Assembly (NCBI GenBank): GCA_963575745.1
Contig: CAUYUJ010016059.1
Coordinates: 2,846,790 to 2,910,789, forward strand
Origin: Prorocentrum cordatum
Lineage: Eukaryota; Sar; Dinophyceae; Prorocentrales; Prorocentraceae
Reading direction: 5' to 3'
Length of the DNA stretch: 64,000 nucleotides
The position numbers and the translations under genes are program-made. A model generated the notes under the pieces. That model was not told the origin of the DNA. It made no database searches and saw only the letters and a program-made list of their open reading frames with translations. Of the stretch, positions 53,518 to 63,856 are shown in pieces; positions within the stretch are counted from its first letter, which is position 1; the number at the start of each line of letters is the position of its first letter.

Positions 53518-54530
53518 TCAAGCCAACTGGAACTCCCTCTCCGCCAACGAGTCGCAGAGCTCCACCAGGACTCTCAGCGAGATCCTTCTCTGGCACTGCT
53601 CGAAATGCTTATCCTGGTCGTTGGCTGGCTTCCCGCCCGCGCAGAGGCTGCGGCATTGCCTCTTGCGCCAGCGGTGGGGGGGGCGGAGGCTGAAGCTCCT
53701 GCGTTCCCCCGCGCCTTCCAGCCCCCTCGGCCAGATGCGCGCCTTGTCCAGGTAGGTGGTCGCGTTGACGCCCAGAGCCAGTGGGAACGGGATCCGTAGC
53801 CTCAGAAGGCGCACCCCTTGGGGAAGGGGCATCATTAAGGGCAGCATCCGCCAGCCCACGTTCATCAGCCGGCTTCCGTCCTTGGCAGGGAGGTGCCCTG
53901 TCGAGGGAGTAGTCGCCAAGGAAATCCCGCTGTTCCCCGTTGTCATTTCGCTGGCTGCCCACGGGCTGCACCTCTGGTGGGCTCTCACGTCTGTGCCGCG
54001 GAGCGTGGTGGGCGCTCGTCTCCTCCAGCGCCCCTCGCTGGAGGGCACCATCACCGTCCTTGGCTGGGAGGTGTCCTGTCGAGGGAGTAGCCGCCCAGAG
54101 GGGTTCCGCTGGACCCCGTTGTCATCGCGCTGGCTGCCCATGGGCTGCACGTCAGGTCGGCTCTCACGGCTGTGCCGCAGAGCGTGGTGGGCGCTCGTCT
54201 CCTCCAGTACCTCTCGCTGGAGGGCACCACCACCTTCGCGAGCGTGCTTGCGTACTGATCCTGCAGGTGCCCTGTGCAGTTCAGGTAGATCTCCTCGTCG
54301 CAGCGCATGTCCGAACATGGTGTTGCCTTTTCCACGTGCAGCACGCAGTTGACCCTCGCTCACGTACCCGCTGGTGCAAGGCCGCCATCCTGTCCTCGAG
54401 TGCGTGGTGGTCCTCCTGCACCATGTCGCCGTCCTTGGGACTGTCGGCCTTCGTGTAGGTGCAGCTGGTGACCGCGTCGGTTCTGACTCTCTTGAGCGGG
54501 GAGGTGGAGCCAATGAACTTCTGCAATGTT
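53518..54530 (-). pseudogene. Unrecognised minus-strand coding-like region with 178-bp duplication
   Basis: Three protein-like blocks follow each other on the minus strand. 54530-54360: DSPKDGDMVQEDHHALEDRM, coiled-coil-like. 54344-54051, another frame: CDEEIYLNCTGHLQDQYAST then KVVVPSSERYWRRRAPTTL. 53870-53518: ALGVNATTYLDKARIWPRG, ending EFQLA and stop. The middle is duplicated as two ~178-bp units at 53878-54055 and 54056-54233. 178 is not a multiple of 3, so the copies lie in different frames. It is next to the 3' end of the minus-strand LINE but shows no LINE motif. Either decayed gene or unresolved exons. Confidence 0.3.
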
Positions 54531-54559
54531 TTGTGCGGTCCTACTCCCTTCTTGAGATC

Positions 54560-55446
54560 TAGACCTCAGGCCCTTGGTTGTGGCCGCCACGCAGGGAAGT
54601 CAGGCTCCACACTTTGCGCAGATGAAGACAGTCTTGCCACTCGATGCTGTCTCCAAGCAGTGCCCCGCACTGGTTGACCGCCACTAGCCTGTGACCTAAC
54701 TGGTTAAGCTGGAACTCCTTGGGGAAGCTCGGGGTGCCCCCGCGCCCCGTCAGTGGGAGTGGGGCTCCTGGCACATGTAGTTGTAGGCAAGCACGGCACT
54801 GTGCCCCGAGCTCGCCACCGTGCCATTGATGCCAGGTAGCCTTGCGCGTGCTAGCCGCGCGCCGATGTCCCGGGGTTCGCTTCGTATATTTCAGCTGGTC
54901 GTTCTTATCGAAGATCGGAATCGCGTTCGCCACATGCCGTGCAACTTTGCCCATCCTGCTGGTGGCCGTCCCCATGGCGTCGATCATGTCGTCATCAGGC
55001 CTCGGGTGCATGGGCGTCGCCGTCTTTGCCCTTGCACTGGCGACTGTGTTGGCATCAGTGAGTCGACGCTGATCGCAGTCCATCGCCTCGTAGCCAGTGC
55101 CCGATCTGTGGATACGCTGGAAACCTTCGAGCGACTGCGCGAATCCGGCTCCGCACGCGTAGGGCGTCTTGCTGGCGAGCTGCTGCTCCTTTCCCCCGTT
55201 GCCCAGCTTGATGACCGCGGGCATGGCAGGGGCGGTCGGCGATCTGGGGCGCGGATGCCTCGCCGAGGTGCTCTCCCATGGCCGAGGACTGCGGCGGGGA
55301 TGCTGGAATAGGCGCATGGATAGAGCAGAGCGGGGTGCTTGAACGCGGGTCGAGGACAGTAATGCTCCATCTTGCAAGCTGGAGTTCCCGTCTAGGCGGC
55401 TTGGTGCAGGAGCCGTCAATCGCAACCTCCATGTTGTGATCGCCAT
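54560..55446 (-). pseudogene. LINE RNase H region and C-terminal tail
   Basis: The frame ending at 55055 has NMEVAIDGSCTK, the first RNase H Asp near 55415. The frame from 55446 down to 54559 has SGTGYEAMDCDQRRLTDANT, HPRPDDDMIDAMGTATSRMG and DQLKYTKRTPGHRRA, then a tail with CRACLQLH, GHRLVAVNQCGALLG and WQDCLHLRKVW. The tail is the counterpart of the CTKCGAY tail of the upstream LINEs, in a different subfamily. RNase H residues beyond the first Asp are only tentative. Confidence 0.5.
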
Positions 55447-56059
55447 CGCGAGGGCAGCTCCGCACCATTGACGCTGGCGCGGCGCAGCTGTCTAGACCTT
55501 GGCTGTCTTGGATGACGCAACTCAGCCTTGGATCCAGAGGTGGGGCCGAGGAGGGCTGATAGGCGAATGCCCCTTGTATGAGCCCAGGATCATTTCCATG
55601 CCCCCGAAGTTGGCCCAGTAGATGAGCAGGGATCTCAGCGTCTCCTCTGGCCTGCAGACCATCAGCTCGAGTGCGTTCGCGTAGGCGGTGAAGTAGGGTG
55701 TCCTGTGCTCCGCGTCGGCAGAGACCCTCGGCGCGGCACCCCGCCGGACGCGCGCGAAGCTGCGCTCGTACTCCGTTGCGCGCCACATTCATGATGCAGA
55801 ACTTCTGGGGGGCCGTGCACCGCCTGCTCTTGGAGGAACTGATAGGCTTGAGGATGTCAAAGGTCACCCGCATGCCTTCGCCGAGGCCCATCTTGATGGC
55901 CAGGGCCTTCTCGCGCTGACACCGCGCGCCTTCCTGCGACATTCGGAGAAGCAGCCCAGGCGGAAATTTGATCCACGTGAACATCGTCGCCGCGGTGGTT
56001 ACGCCACAGGATGCCTGAAACTGGGGTCCAGCCCGCTCTTGCAATGGACAGGGGTGCTC

Positions 56060-56740
56060 TCAAGTGCTACATGAGCCTGTTTCGTCGACTGTTCGTCGCC
56101 ACCTAGTAGTAAGAAGGGCCAGGGGGACTGGGGCACGCTGTGGCTGTGATGTCGCGAGCCAGATCACCCGCGACCGTTGTAGCGCAGGTGCCATGGCAGT
56201 AGCTACCGTTGGATCCTCCAGGAGCGCAATCTTCATGGCAGCTGAAACGCCGCCATGGCAACGCTTGCAAAACCGCCCAAAGTCGGTGCGTAGCCTGTGC
56301 AGTCTCGTATCTGGAAGACCCTTGACTTCCACGCCGTAGGTAGCTGCTGGCCGTGCTCTTGCACGGTAGATATTGCCCGCCCGCGCCGTCAATCGCCCTG
56401 GTGGGCGTCGTAATTAGCGCCCGAGCCTGCGCAATCGAAGTCGGTAAATATGTAATCTGCCCCAATGCTTGGCCCTGGTGCGCTTGGCTGCCCGTCGTCT
56501 GGCCCCCGAGAAGTCGGCGTCTAAGTAGGTGGCCCCCCGCTGGTGCAATTCTGTTTGGAGGCCCAGTCGCTGCGCGACAGTCGCGCCTATTTCTGCAGAG
56601 CTGGCGACCACCGCGAGCTTCTCATTGAGGCGAGCACCTAGCTGTCGCGCTGTAGTGAAGAAATCCGGGCCCGCCTGGACCGCGCCCCCTATCACTCCCT
56701 CCATAGTGGCGCTGTTGAGGCCGAGAGGAAACGGACCAGG
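56060..56740 (-). pseudogene. LINE RT connection region
   Basis: Two frames. 56740-56500: TARQLGARLNEKLAVVASSA, then LGLQTELHQRGATYLDADFS and a basic RRRAAKRTRAK. 56392-56060: RARARPAATYGVEVKGLPDT, LHRLRTDFGRF, ALLEDPTVATAMAP. Both blocks match the stretch after RT in dinoflagellate LINEs (PAA.YG.EV.G, then L..LR), which carries no catalytic residues. Confidence 0.6.
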
Positions 56741-56765
56741 GGATGGAGGACGAGAAGGCACTCCC

Positions 56766-58202
56766 TCATAGTGGCACTCCCTCATCGATGTAGGACGAGA
56801 AACGGACCAGGGGATGGAGCGTCACGTAGAGGTCACACTGCTCCAAAACGTGCGCCTTGATGACCACGTCTGCGTAGCCGTCACCTGCTGGTAGCCCATC
56901 TCGCGCGCGTCGAGGTCGGGGTCCATGATGCTGACGAAGACGAATGATGCGGGGTCCTCGCCACTGGTTGTAAATGACATTGGTGATCGGCATCGGCGCC
57001 CCCAGGCGCTGGGGCTTGTCGCGGTCCTCATCCAGGGATATCGTCTCATAGTACTTGCTGTAGTCGGCGATGATGGTGATGGCGCGGCGTCCTCCTGTCG
57101 CATTCTGCCCCGCGTCCGCGGCCAGGATCCACGCGCTGCCCATCGCGCCCCTGTTCTTCGCAGCGCCCCAGCACGGTCGCCATAGGGACTGCTGTACTTG
57201 AAGTAGGGCAGGCTTCCACATGCGCTGCAACACTCGGTGCGCCATCGGGTGCAGTATGATCAGCCAGTGTCCGCCGGCTGCGCTGGGGAACATCGGCATC
57301 GCCATCCACGCGCGTTGCGCAGGGAGGAGCCCGGGTGCCTTACGCGCGAGCACGACGTCGCACAGCCCCATCGAGCGCGTCAGCACTGAGGTGCTGGAGG
57401 TGGGCCGGGTGGAACCCATCGAGGCTGCTGGAGGTCTCGACGCTGAACGCGCCTGCAGCGCGACGGAGCTCGGATGGAGCCGGTCGCTGCAAGGTGGAGC
57501 GGTCGGGGATCCAGGCCCTTGGGGCTTCCGTCGTAGCCCCCCATAACTTTGCGTGCTTGTCCTCCAGGGCCTTGACGACGTAGTGCAGGTGGCCAGTGAT
57601 GCCGCGCTCTGCGTCCTTGACCGTCGCGGGCGCCTGAAGTCCGCGGACCTTGGTGAGACGATGGAACTGGCCAGCCCCTCCGCGCGCGCACCGTCGCACC
57701 ACCCCTTCCAGCGTCTGTTGGAATCCTTATCGGCCTGCTTCATCCCGAACTTGATGTCCTCGTCAAAATCCTCAAGGAGGCTGCTGAGGTCGTCCTTGCC
57801 GCAGGAGTGCTGGAGAAGCCTCCTTGCCTGCTGAACGGAGGCGTCCAGCCTCGCGTTCAGGCCCTGGCCGATGTAGTCCGCGCCGAGGAAGCCCTGCACC
57901 TCATCCGGGACACCTTGGCGCCGAGCTGCATTGCGACCGCCTCCATGCGCAGCCACCAGCCCTTGCAAACTGTCTTGTAGCCACTTCCATCCGTCAGCGA
58001 TAGCCTCCAGCTCCGTCTCCGAGACGCTCTCGTGCTCCTTCTCAACCCACTGCGGCTGGAGGGCGCGCGCATATGAGTGAGCGCGTACTTCCGCGCTGGT
58101 GAGGCGCCCGATCCGTTCCGCAGCGCGAGCCGCCCACCGGCCCCAAGCTTTGGAGAGAAAGCGCCGTGCCACCGTAGCCTGCTCCTCCTTGGCCACCCTC
58201 AA
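56766..58202 (-). pseudogene. LINE reverse transcriptase
   Basis: Starts after the endonuclease. A Trp/Ala-rich linker is followed, in a second frame (57340-57700), by domain 0: FSVETSSSLDGFHPAHLQHL. The first frame then gives the palm: PAQRAWMAMPMFPSAAGGHW, ITIIADYSKYYETIS with the catalytic Asp near 57063, GLPAGDGYADVVIKAHVLEQ, and SSYIDEG at about 56784 where YxDD is expected. The second Asp is Glu, which would harm catalysis. The order and spacing of motifs fit a LINE RT. Confidence 0.7.
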
Positions 58203-59010
58203 GGCCCCCGTCGCGAAGCTCCGCTCGATCGACCAGCTGTCCTCCTGAGAGCGGGCCGTTGATGACTTGGGAGGTGAGCCGCGGTCCTCTCACGTAGGAC
58301 AGATGCCTGACCTCGGAGCCTTCTGCCGCAAGCCGCAGTTGGACTGGCCGATGAGGTTTGGCGACCCAGCTGAGATCCGCACTGCACGACGCCAACGTGC
58401 GCGTAGCCTCCGTCGAGAGCCCGAAGTAGTCCAGCGTGGGCAAGGAAGACGCCGCCCTGCAGGCCGTGCGCCATGGGGCAGCAAGTTCAAGCTGCACATG
58501 CACAGGGAAGGTAGAATCACGAACCACCTGAGCCTCCATGTTCCAGTCGCCCCCCACGATGCACGGGTGAATCTGGCCTGCCATCGCCAGCCCAATCGCC
58601 ATGAGGATCTTCGCGTTGCGGGCGCCCCCCCCCCCCCCCCCCCTCTGCCGCATGGAGGTGGAGGTTGTAGACGTTGATGGGCGGCCAGTTGGGCAATTCC
58701 ACCACGGCGCGTTGCGCCCTGCCCGCGACCAACTCCGAGCCGTGGGCCACCTCGGAGTTGATGTCGCCAGGACGCCTCAGAGGGGCATCAGCTGGGTAAG
58801 CCCGCCCTCGAAGTCCGACTCCTTCCCTTGCGAATATTCCAAGCCTTGCTGAGGGAAGATGTCCTCTCGCTGCTTGCCCTGGAACCACGAGGCATTGCCA
58901 GCGATTTGCTGCCGCCCAACTGCTGAGGGCCTCGCTGTCGCCAGCGTCATAGCCGATCTCCTTCGCCAGAATGACCGCGGCAGTCATGGCGCGGAGCCTG
59001 CGCTGCAGAG
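58200..59010 (-). pseudogene. LINE AP-type endonuclease domain
   Basis: First part in one frame: RWQCLVVPGQAARGHLPSAR, then QRAVVELPNWPPINVYNLHL. A run of about 19 C's (58625-58643) follows, after which the frame changes. Second part: IVGGDWNME (catalytic GDxN, near 58546), TLDYFGL (near 58431) and PHRPVQL (His near 58353, matching the SDH-R-PV end motif with Ser-Asp changed). This endonuclease/exonuclease/phosphatase fold nicks target DNA in LINEs. The family is clear, the copy is damaged. Confidence 0.65.
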
Positions 59011-59039
59011 TCTTTCTACTTTGGTTAGCATTGAATGTT

Positions 59040-59891
59040 TCAAAAATGCGCGTCGCCGCGAGCCTGGTGGGGACCTCCTGCACACGGGACTTGGGCCCAA
59101 GGCAGATCCCGCTGACGCGCGGCATCGCGTCGCCCACCCGATCCCCCAGTACGAACAGATCCTCCATCCGTTCGTCGTTGCTTGGTGTTCTGGGCGCTCT
59201 CGATGGCGGTCTGGGGCTGCTCCTTGGTCCACTCCGAGGCTGGCTGCGCTTGCTGGCTGAGGATGGTCCAGAGGGCTTCGACGTCCTCCTTGGCGAACTC
59301 AACCAGCTGGACCGCCTTGGCGTCTCGCTTGTCAGCTCGGCTAGGGGGCGCGCCCTGCTCCATGTCGACATCGCCGCCGCTGCGCGGGCCGCCAGGTGGG
59401 GTCGCACCTCCTTTGCCGGCATCATCATCGTCATCATCGCGATCAGGTACAAGAACTGAAGCGACCACCGAAGCCAGATGCCCATCGACCTTCTTGCATA
59501 AGCCCTGCTGGAGCCTGGCGAAGTGGGGACTGGCCTTGAAAGCCGCCAGCGCCTCCTGAGCTTCAGGTGATGGCACCGGCAGCTCGTCCTCGTCGATGTC
59601 GAAGGCGACGAGGCCCCTCGCCGTAGGGCTGGCCAGCTTCGCTTTCGCCGTCGGCATCTCACCGCGAGCCACCAGCATCGCGCTCTCCTGCCGAACCGCC
59701 TCGACTTTGAACATCTCCACTTCCGCCCTCTTGGCCGTGATCGCCCACTGCTTTTCGGCGATCTTCAGGCTGATGCTGCGAGCTGCTCCTAGAGGCCCCG
59801 AGGTCGGCTGCGTACCTGTCGAGCTGCTGTCTGCACTTCGCCAGTTTCTGCGTCGTCGCCTTGCGCGCAGCTTCTGTGGGCCGCAGCGCAC
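59040..59891 (-). pseudogene. LINE linker region before endonuclease
   Basis: Continues the coiled coil (EKQWAITAKRAEVEMFKVEA), then LVAFDIDEDELPVPSPEAQE, an Asp/Gly-rich acidic stretch and AKAVQLVEFAKEDVEALWTI. The end of this frame is out of phase with the endonuclease, which begins in the frame covering 58655-59662. Confidence 0.5.
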
Positions 59892-60306
59892 GTGCGGTAC
59901 CGCGTAGCTCCTCCATGGTTTTCAGGTGGAGAAGATGGAGCGACCCGCCGCCCTCCTCCACTTTGCTGCGCTCCTTGATGGCATTCTCATGGTAGTTGAT
60001 CTTCTCCTGCAGCGCCGTCTTTTGGTGGAGCGCGCTCTTGTCGCCATCATCGCGTTCCTTCCTGATGTTGCCGCCGCCCCCTGCCGCTGGGCCACCAGTA
60101 GCCGTCGACGAAGGACGCTGCGCGAGGCTGGCCATCTGCTTCGCGAGCGCCCGCAGCTGCTCCTCCAGCCCGCCGATGTACTCCTTGGACCGCGGGGCCG
60201 GCTTCCGCGGCGGCTGTCCTGAGACGGCAGCGCCTGCCCGTGCAGAAGGACGGGCCCCCCCTTTGGCGCGACGGCCCTGATCCGCCAGCTTGGCAGCATC
60301 GACCAC
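59659..60306 (-). pseudogene. LINE N-terminal coiled-coil region
   Basis: Starts at ATG 60306. Basic Gly/Ala/Pro-rich leader, then EYIGGLEEQLRALAKQMASL and a long Lys/Glu/Gln-rich helical stretch (KINYHENAIKERSKVEE, TEAARKATTQKLAKCRQQLD). The reading then shifts into the next frame at about 59800-59890 (KIAEKQWAITAKRAEVEMFK). No zinc finger is seen, unlike LINE copy 2. Probably RNA binding and multimerisation, by analogy with LINE ORF1 regions. Confidence 0.55.
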
Positions 60307-60894
60307 GCGCCGCGGTGCCGACCTCCCGCGCGAGCACGCGATGCGCGATGCCCAGTTGTTGTCCCTGCCGCGCGATCAGCCCCAGAACGGCATCTCGGGG
60401 CCCCGCGGCACGCGCAGTTCGGGCGGCCCAGGCGCCACCCTGCCTGGCGACGAGCCGCGGCGCTCCCGAAGCCGCCGCCCCGCGCGCCACGGGCGCTCCT
60501 GCAGCTCGGGCGATGATCTGCCTGGCCAGGCGCGGAGGAGGGCGCGGCGCGAACGCGCCCTGTGCTGCGCCGCCGCCTCCCGCGGCAGCGCCGCGGGCGC
60601 CGGCCCCGGCGCGCGATGGGGGGGGGGGGGCGCCCTTGCCTGCCAGGCAGGCGCCCAGGGGGGGCCCCCCGCCTCGCGAGCCGAAACTGGAGGGGGAGGA
60701 GGGGGAGGGGGAGAGGGAGGGGGACAAGCTGGGTGCGCTCGCGTCATATCTGACGTCCTACCCTTCCCCCCCACCCCTCACCACGGCGCTGATTTTCTCT
60801 ATCCGCGGACGCGTGTCGTAGCGGACCTGTGGCTCCGCGCGCGCGTGCGTAGTGGGTGGTGGTGCGCGTGCGTGCGTGCGTGCGCGTGTGCGTG
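60307..60894. other. GC-rich leader of minus LINE, no gene
   Basis: Gly/Ala/Pro-coding in several frames with a G run near 60619-60628; possibly 5' UTR of the LINE. Confidence 0.4.
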
Positions 60895-60904
60895 GTTGTG
60901 GTGG

Positions 60905-60962
<58 letters not shown>

Positions 60963-61022
60963 GGTGGTTGTGGTGGTGGTGTTGGCGGTGGTGGTGGCGG
61001 TGGTGGTGGTGGTGGTGCGGCG
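60895..61022. repeat. (GGT)n microsatellite
   Basis: (TGGTGG)n with GCT, TGT and GCG interruptions. Confidence 0.9.
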
Positions 61023-61334
61023 CGGCGGTGGCGGGCGGATGGGCGCGCGAGAAAGAGGCCCGCGCTGGGGCGAGAACGCCATCTTGCACGACGGAGGCCA
61101 AACACCGATTCGAAAATGAGGCCCACGCTGCAGCGGGAGCACGATTCGGAACGATTCGGGAGCAGCAGCGAGGCCGGCGCCTTAGCGAGAGCAGCATTTT
61201 GGGGGGGAAAGGACACAACAAAACGCACGCGAAAACCCAACTCCCGGGAATCCTGTGCGTAAAAAAACAGTACGCGGGGTGGGGTCTCATACTTTCAGGC
61301 CGCCATCGGGGGAAGAGGGAGAGTAGTATTCATA

Positions 61335-61565
61335 TTGAGTAATTGTGGAGGAGGAGGCAAAGCGGATGGTGCGCCAGCTACCGCCACTTCGGAGTGTGCA
61401 GAGGCTCTACGTCATATTTTCGCTAGTTTCGAAGATGGATACGAATGTTTAGCCGATGCACTACGTGAGGAAAAGAAAGCGCTACCCATTGGTCACGCGA
61501 TAGGCTTTGACAGGAATGTTGCCACTGCCCCATGTTATACTTGGCTTACGACACGGTTGAGATGA
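61335..61565 (+). CDS. Small hypothetical reading frame
   Basis: 76 codons ending at TGA 61563-61565. After a Gly-rich start it is well balanced: ECAEALRHIFASFEDGYECL, ALREEKKALPIGHAIGFD, CYTWLTTRL. Third positions are not GC-rich, unlike the split gene candidate at 62806. No family recognised. The 3' part overlaps a minus-strand frame. Confidence 0.25.
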   Translation: MSNCGGGGKADGAPATATSECAEALRHIFASFEDGYECLADALREEKKALPIGHAIGFDRNVATAPCYTWLTTRLR

Positions 61566-61571
61566 GTCAGA

Positions 61572-62011
61572 GCCCATCGCGGACCTTGCCCCGACATGGC
61601 GCATAATGCAATCCTCAGGGTTGCGCCAGACGCCGCCCTGCCTCATCTCCGCGCGATCGCCGCCAAGACCAGCATATTGGTTCAAGAAGCTTCTGTCCAC
61701 GAGGCCGGTGTTTCTTGAGGCCTGCGCAGAGGCAAGGTGGGCAAGCATGCGGCCGACCTGTTCAGGTCTATCATGTTCAAATTTGATGACGCTAAGCACC
61801 GCAGCTTGTCCCTACGAATGGCGCTCAGATTGTTTTCGGTTTCTGTCGGTCGACTCGCAGACTGGCGGCATGAAAGGGCGTTGCGCAGGCGTGGCGCCCC
61901 AGACAGCGCATGCGTTTTTGAATTCCATGTTCTTCGGCAGGTTGCCGAACGGAAAGGGCTGATTCATAACTATCGCGTTCATCGTGGGCTTGGTGGCAAC
62001 ATTTTTCATGG
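61572..62011 (+). pseudogene. Coding-like region, strand unresolved
   Basis: Plus strand: 61606-61962 encodes FLEACAEARWASMR and AHAFLNSMFFGRLPNGKG, then TGA, then a hydrophobic FITIAFIVGLVATFFMARLF up to the TIR element. Minus strand: 62009-61812 and 61799-61482 also give protein-like frames (VMNQPFPFGNLPKNMEFKNA; GRMLAHLASAQASRNTGLVD). At near-50% GC both strands look plausible and I cannot choose. The region is cut by the TIR element at 62012. Confidence 0.3.
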
Positions 62012-62319
62012 CGAGATTGTTTTTTTATCCTCTGGGGGGTAACGCTCGTTACCCGGGCCTCTCCCCCCCCCCCCCCCGTGACGGTGCCGCTCGTGCGCGG
62101 GGGGGGTCTCGGTCTTCCCCTCCAACATGCTGGTGCCCGAAGGCATGCGCACTGTGGTGTGGTGGTCGCAGGCGCACTGTGGGCGCTCGCAGGCCATTGC
62201 GGCGCTCGCATGCGCGATGCTGGTGCTTGCGGGCTTTGCGCTTGTACTCGAATCGTCGTCGTCGTCGTCGACGGCGCCCGAAAAACGGCCTCCGGAGTCC
62301 GACAAAGGCACAAAAACAA

Positions 62320-62361
<42 letters not shown>

Positions 62362-62404
62362 CGGCGCCCGAAAAACGGCCTCCGGAGTCCGAAAAGGCGA
62401 AAAA

Positions 62405-62455
<51 letters not shown>

Positions 62456-62799
62456 CGGCGCCCGAAAACGGCCTCCGGAGGCCGAAACAGGCGGCAAACG
62501 TCGTCGTCGTCGTCGTCGACCTCGTCGCTCGTCGCTCGTCGATCATCGTCGTCGCGCGCGCGGGCGCGGGCGTGGTGCCGGGACCACGCGGCGGGCTTTG
62601 CGCTTGTACTCGAATCGCAAGCCACTGTGGCGCTCTCAGGCAGAGAGTGCTGCTCGCGCGCATACTATGGCGATCGCAGAGCGCCCCTGCCTCGCCATGC
62701 CCCGCCCAGCCCAAGCGTTACCGTTACCCGGGGGGCACGACCGCCCCCCCCCCCCCCCGGGTAACGAGCGTTACCGGCCGGAATAAAAAAATGATCTCG
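62012..62799. mobile_element. TIR element with internal (GTC)n units
   Basis: Termini: CGAGATTGTTTTTTTATCC at 62012, and CGAGATCATTTTTTTATTCC as the complement of the right end at 62799. Both continue inward to GGTAACGCTCGTTACCCGGG and a C/G homopolymer. The interior holds three units of (GTC)n followed by gacggcgcccgaaaa(a)cgg and cctccggag, and a duplicated gctttgcgcttgtactcgaa (62232 and 62594). No transposase. No certain target duplication. Confidence 0.8.
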
Positions 62800-62805
62800 A
62801 CTTAG

Positions 62806-63179
62806 GCAATGTGCCGCTAGCTGGCACGGAGAAGCACATCGACAGTATGATTGGCGATGCACCAGCGGTGGCACATCCATGACTTGATGTTATCTTGGCA
62901 GCTCCTTTTCTAGTCTGTTCCAAGGTGAACGAGCACGCGGTGGCGCAGGTCATTGAAGCCCACCGCCTTACGCATTTCAGAGTCCCAGGAGGTCACCAAG
63001 GTAGTGTTTCGCAGCGTAGCTCGAGGGCGGGAGACCCGTCGGCTGATTTGTCATGCGCCCTAGGCCATTGACAGGCATCAAGAAAGACATGGAGAACATT
63101 GGCCTCGCCCTCGACCTGCTCGTTTGCATCGGCCACGCGAACCAGGTGTTCCCGCGGGGCTGGGCATGCGACAGTACAG
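62806..63179 (+). CDS. Split gene candidate, exons A-C (unknown protein)
   Basis: Exons 62806-62844, 62902-63000 and 63075-63179, with introns 62845-62901 (GT...AG, 57 bases, removing an in-frame TGA at 62880) and 63001-63074 (GT...AG). Both introns are phase 1 and join in frame: ...EKHID-T-PFLVCSK, then VNEHAVAQVIEAHRLTHFR, then GGHQ-G-IKKDMENIGLALDL, LVCIGHANQVFPRGWACD. Third positions in exons B and C are strongly G/C, as in expressed dinoflagellate genes. A further phase-1 donor (ACAG|GT) ends exon C before the CT microsatellite. The upstream exon is not identified; the TIR element ends just before the acceptor of exon A. Function unknown. Confidence 0.45.
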
Positions 63180-63219
63180 GTGTTACTGGTGCTATGTTTG
63201 TGGATGGCCATGGCTTTTG

Positions 63220-63292
<73 letters not shown>

Positions 63293-63298
63293 CTCTCT

Positions 63299-63345
<47 letters not shown>

Positions 63346-63367
63346 TCTGTCTCTTTCCCTTTTTTTT

Positions 63368-63421
<54 letters not shown>

Positions 63422-63432
63422 CTTTATGTCTT

Positions 63433-63504
<72 letters not shown>

Positions 63505-63515
63505 CATATATATGT
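63220..63515. repeat. (CT)n microsatellite and (TA)n tail
   Basis: Over 250 bases of near-pure CT with short tttct breaks, ending in tatatatatacatatatat. Probably intronic if the exon model on either side is right. Confidence 0.95.
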
Positions 63516-63662
63516 AAGAAATGGCCCGAACCGCCTCGTTGATCAGATATCTAGCATAGGACGCAACATCGGGAGACACATGCTTGGCTCTGGACCTGCA
63601 TTTCACCTGCTGGTAAAAAAAGGGGAAGCGGCGGCAGTGTTTTATATATATAAGCGGTGCAG

Positions 63663-63856
63663 GCTCAATTGCAGCTAAGAGGGCACTTGCGGGCATTCAG
63701 GCTGCGGCTCTGGATGCGACGGCAAATTATCGTAGTTATATAGATCAAACATACAAGCACGTTGGCGGTGCATGCGCAGCTGATGGGAGCCAGGGCGCAG
63801 AAGTATCGAGGCGAATACAGAAACACACGGCGGCACCTCAGCCGCTGCGTGCGTGA
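63663..63856 (+). CDS. Possible terminal exon D of the split gene
   Basis: Follows an acceptor-like ggtgcag at 63656-63662 and, like exons A and C, starts with GC in phase 1, so it joins exon C in frame: SIAAKRALAGIQAAALDATA, NYRSYIDQTYKHVGG, to TGA 63854-63856. The text is balanced and helix-rich. Third positions are less GC-rich than in exons B and C. The link across the CT repeat is inference. Confidence 0.3.

Larger units (their letters stand above)
54560..60306 (-). mobile_element. Minus-strand LINE, near full length, frameshifted
   Basis: Read from 60306 leftward: coiled-coil N-terminus, AP-type endonuclease, reverse transcriptase, connection region, RNase H and a Cys-containing tail. 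This is the full domain order of the dinoflagellate LINEs whose fragments lie at 1-7304. At least five frame changes break it. No spliced-leader relict, target duplication or 20-bp array is visible at its ends, and the 5' and 3' limits are approximate. Confidence 0.8.

Noticed and set aside
63220-63515. Ser/Leu-rich frames over the CT repeat
   Set aside because: Microsatellite; more likely intron between exons C and D.
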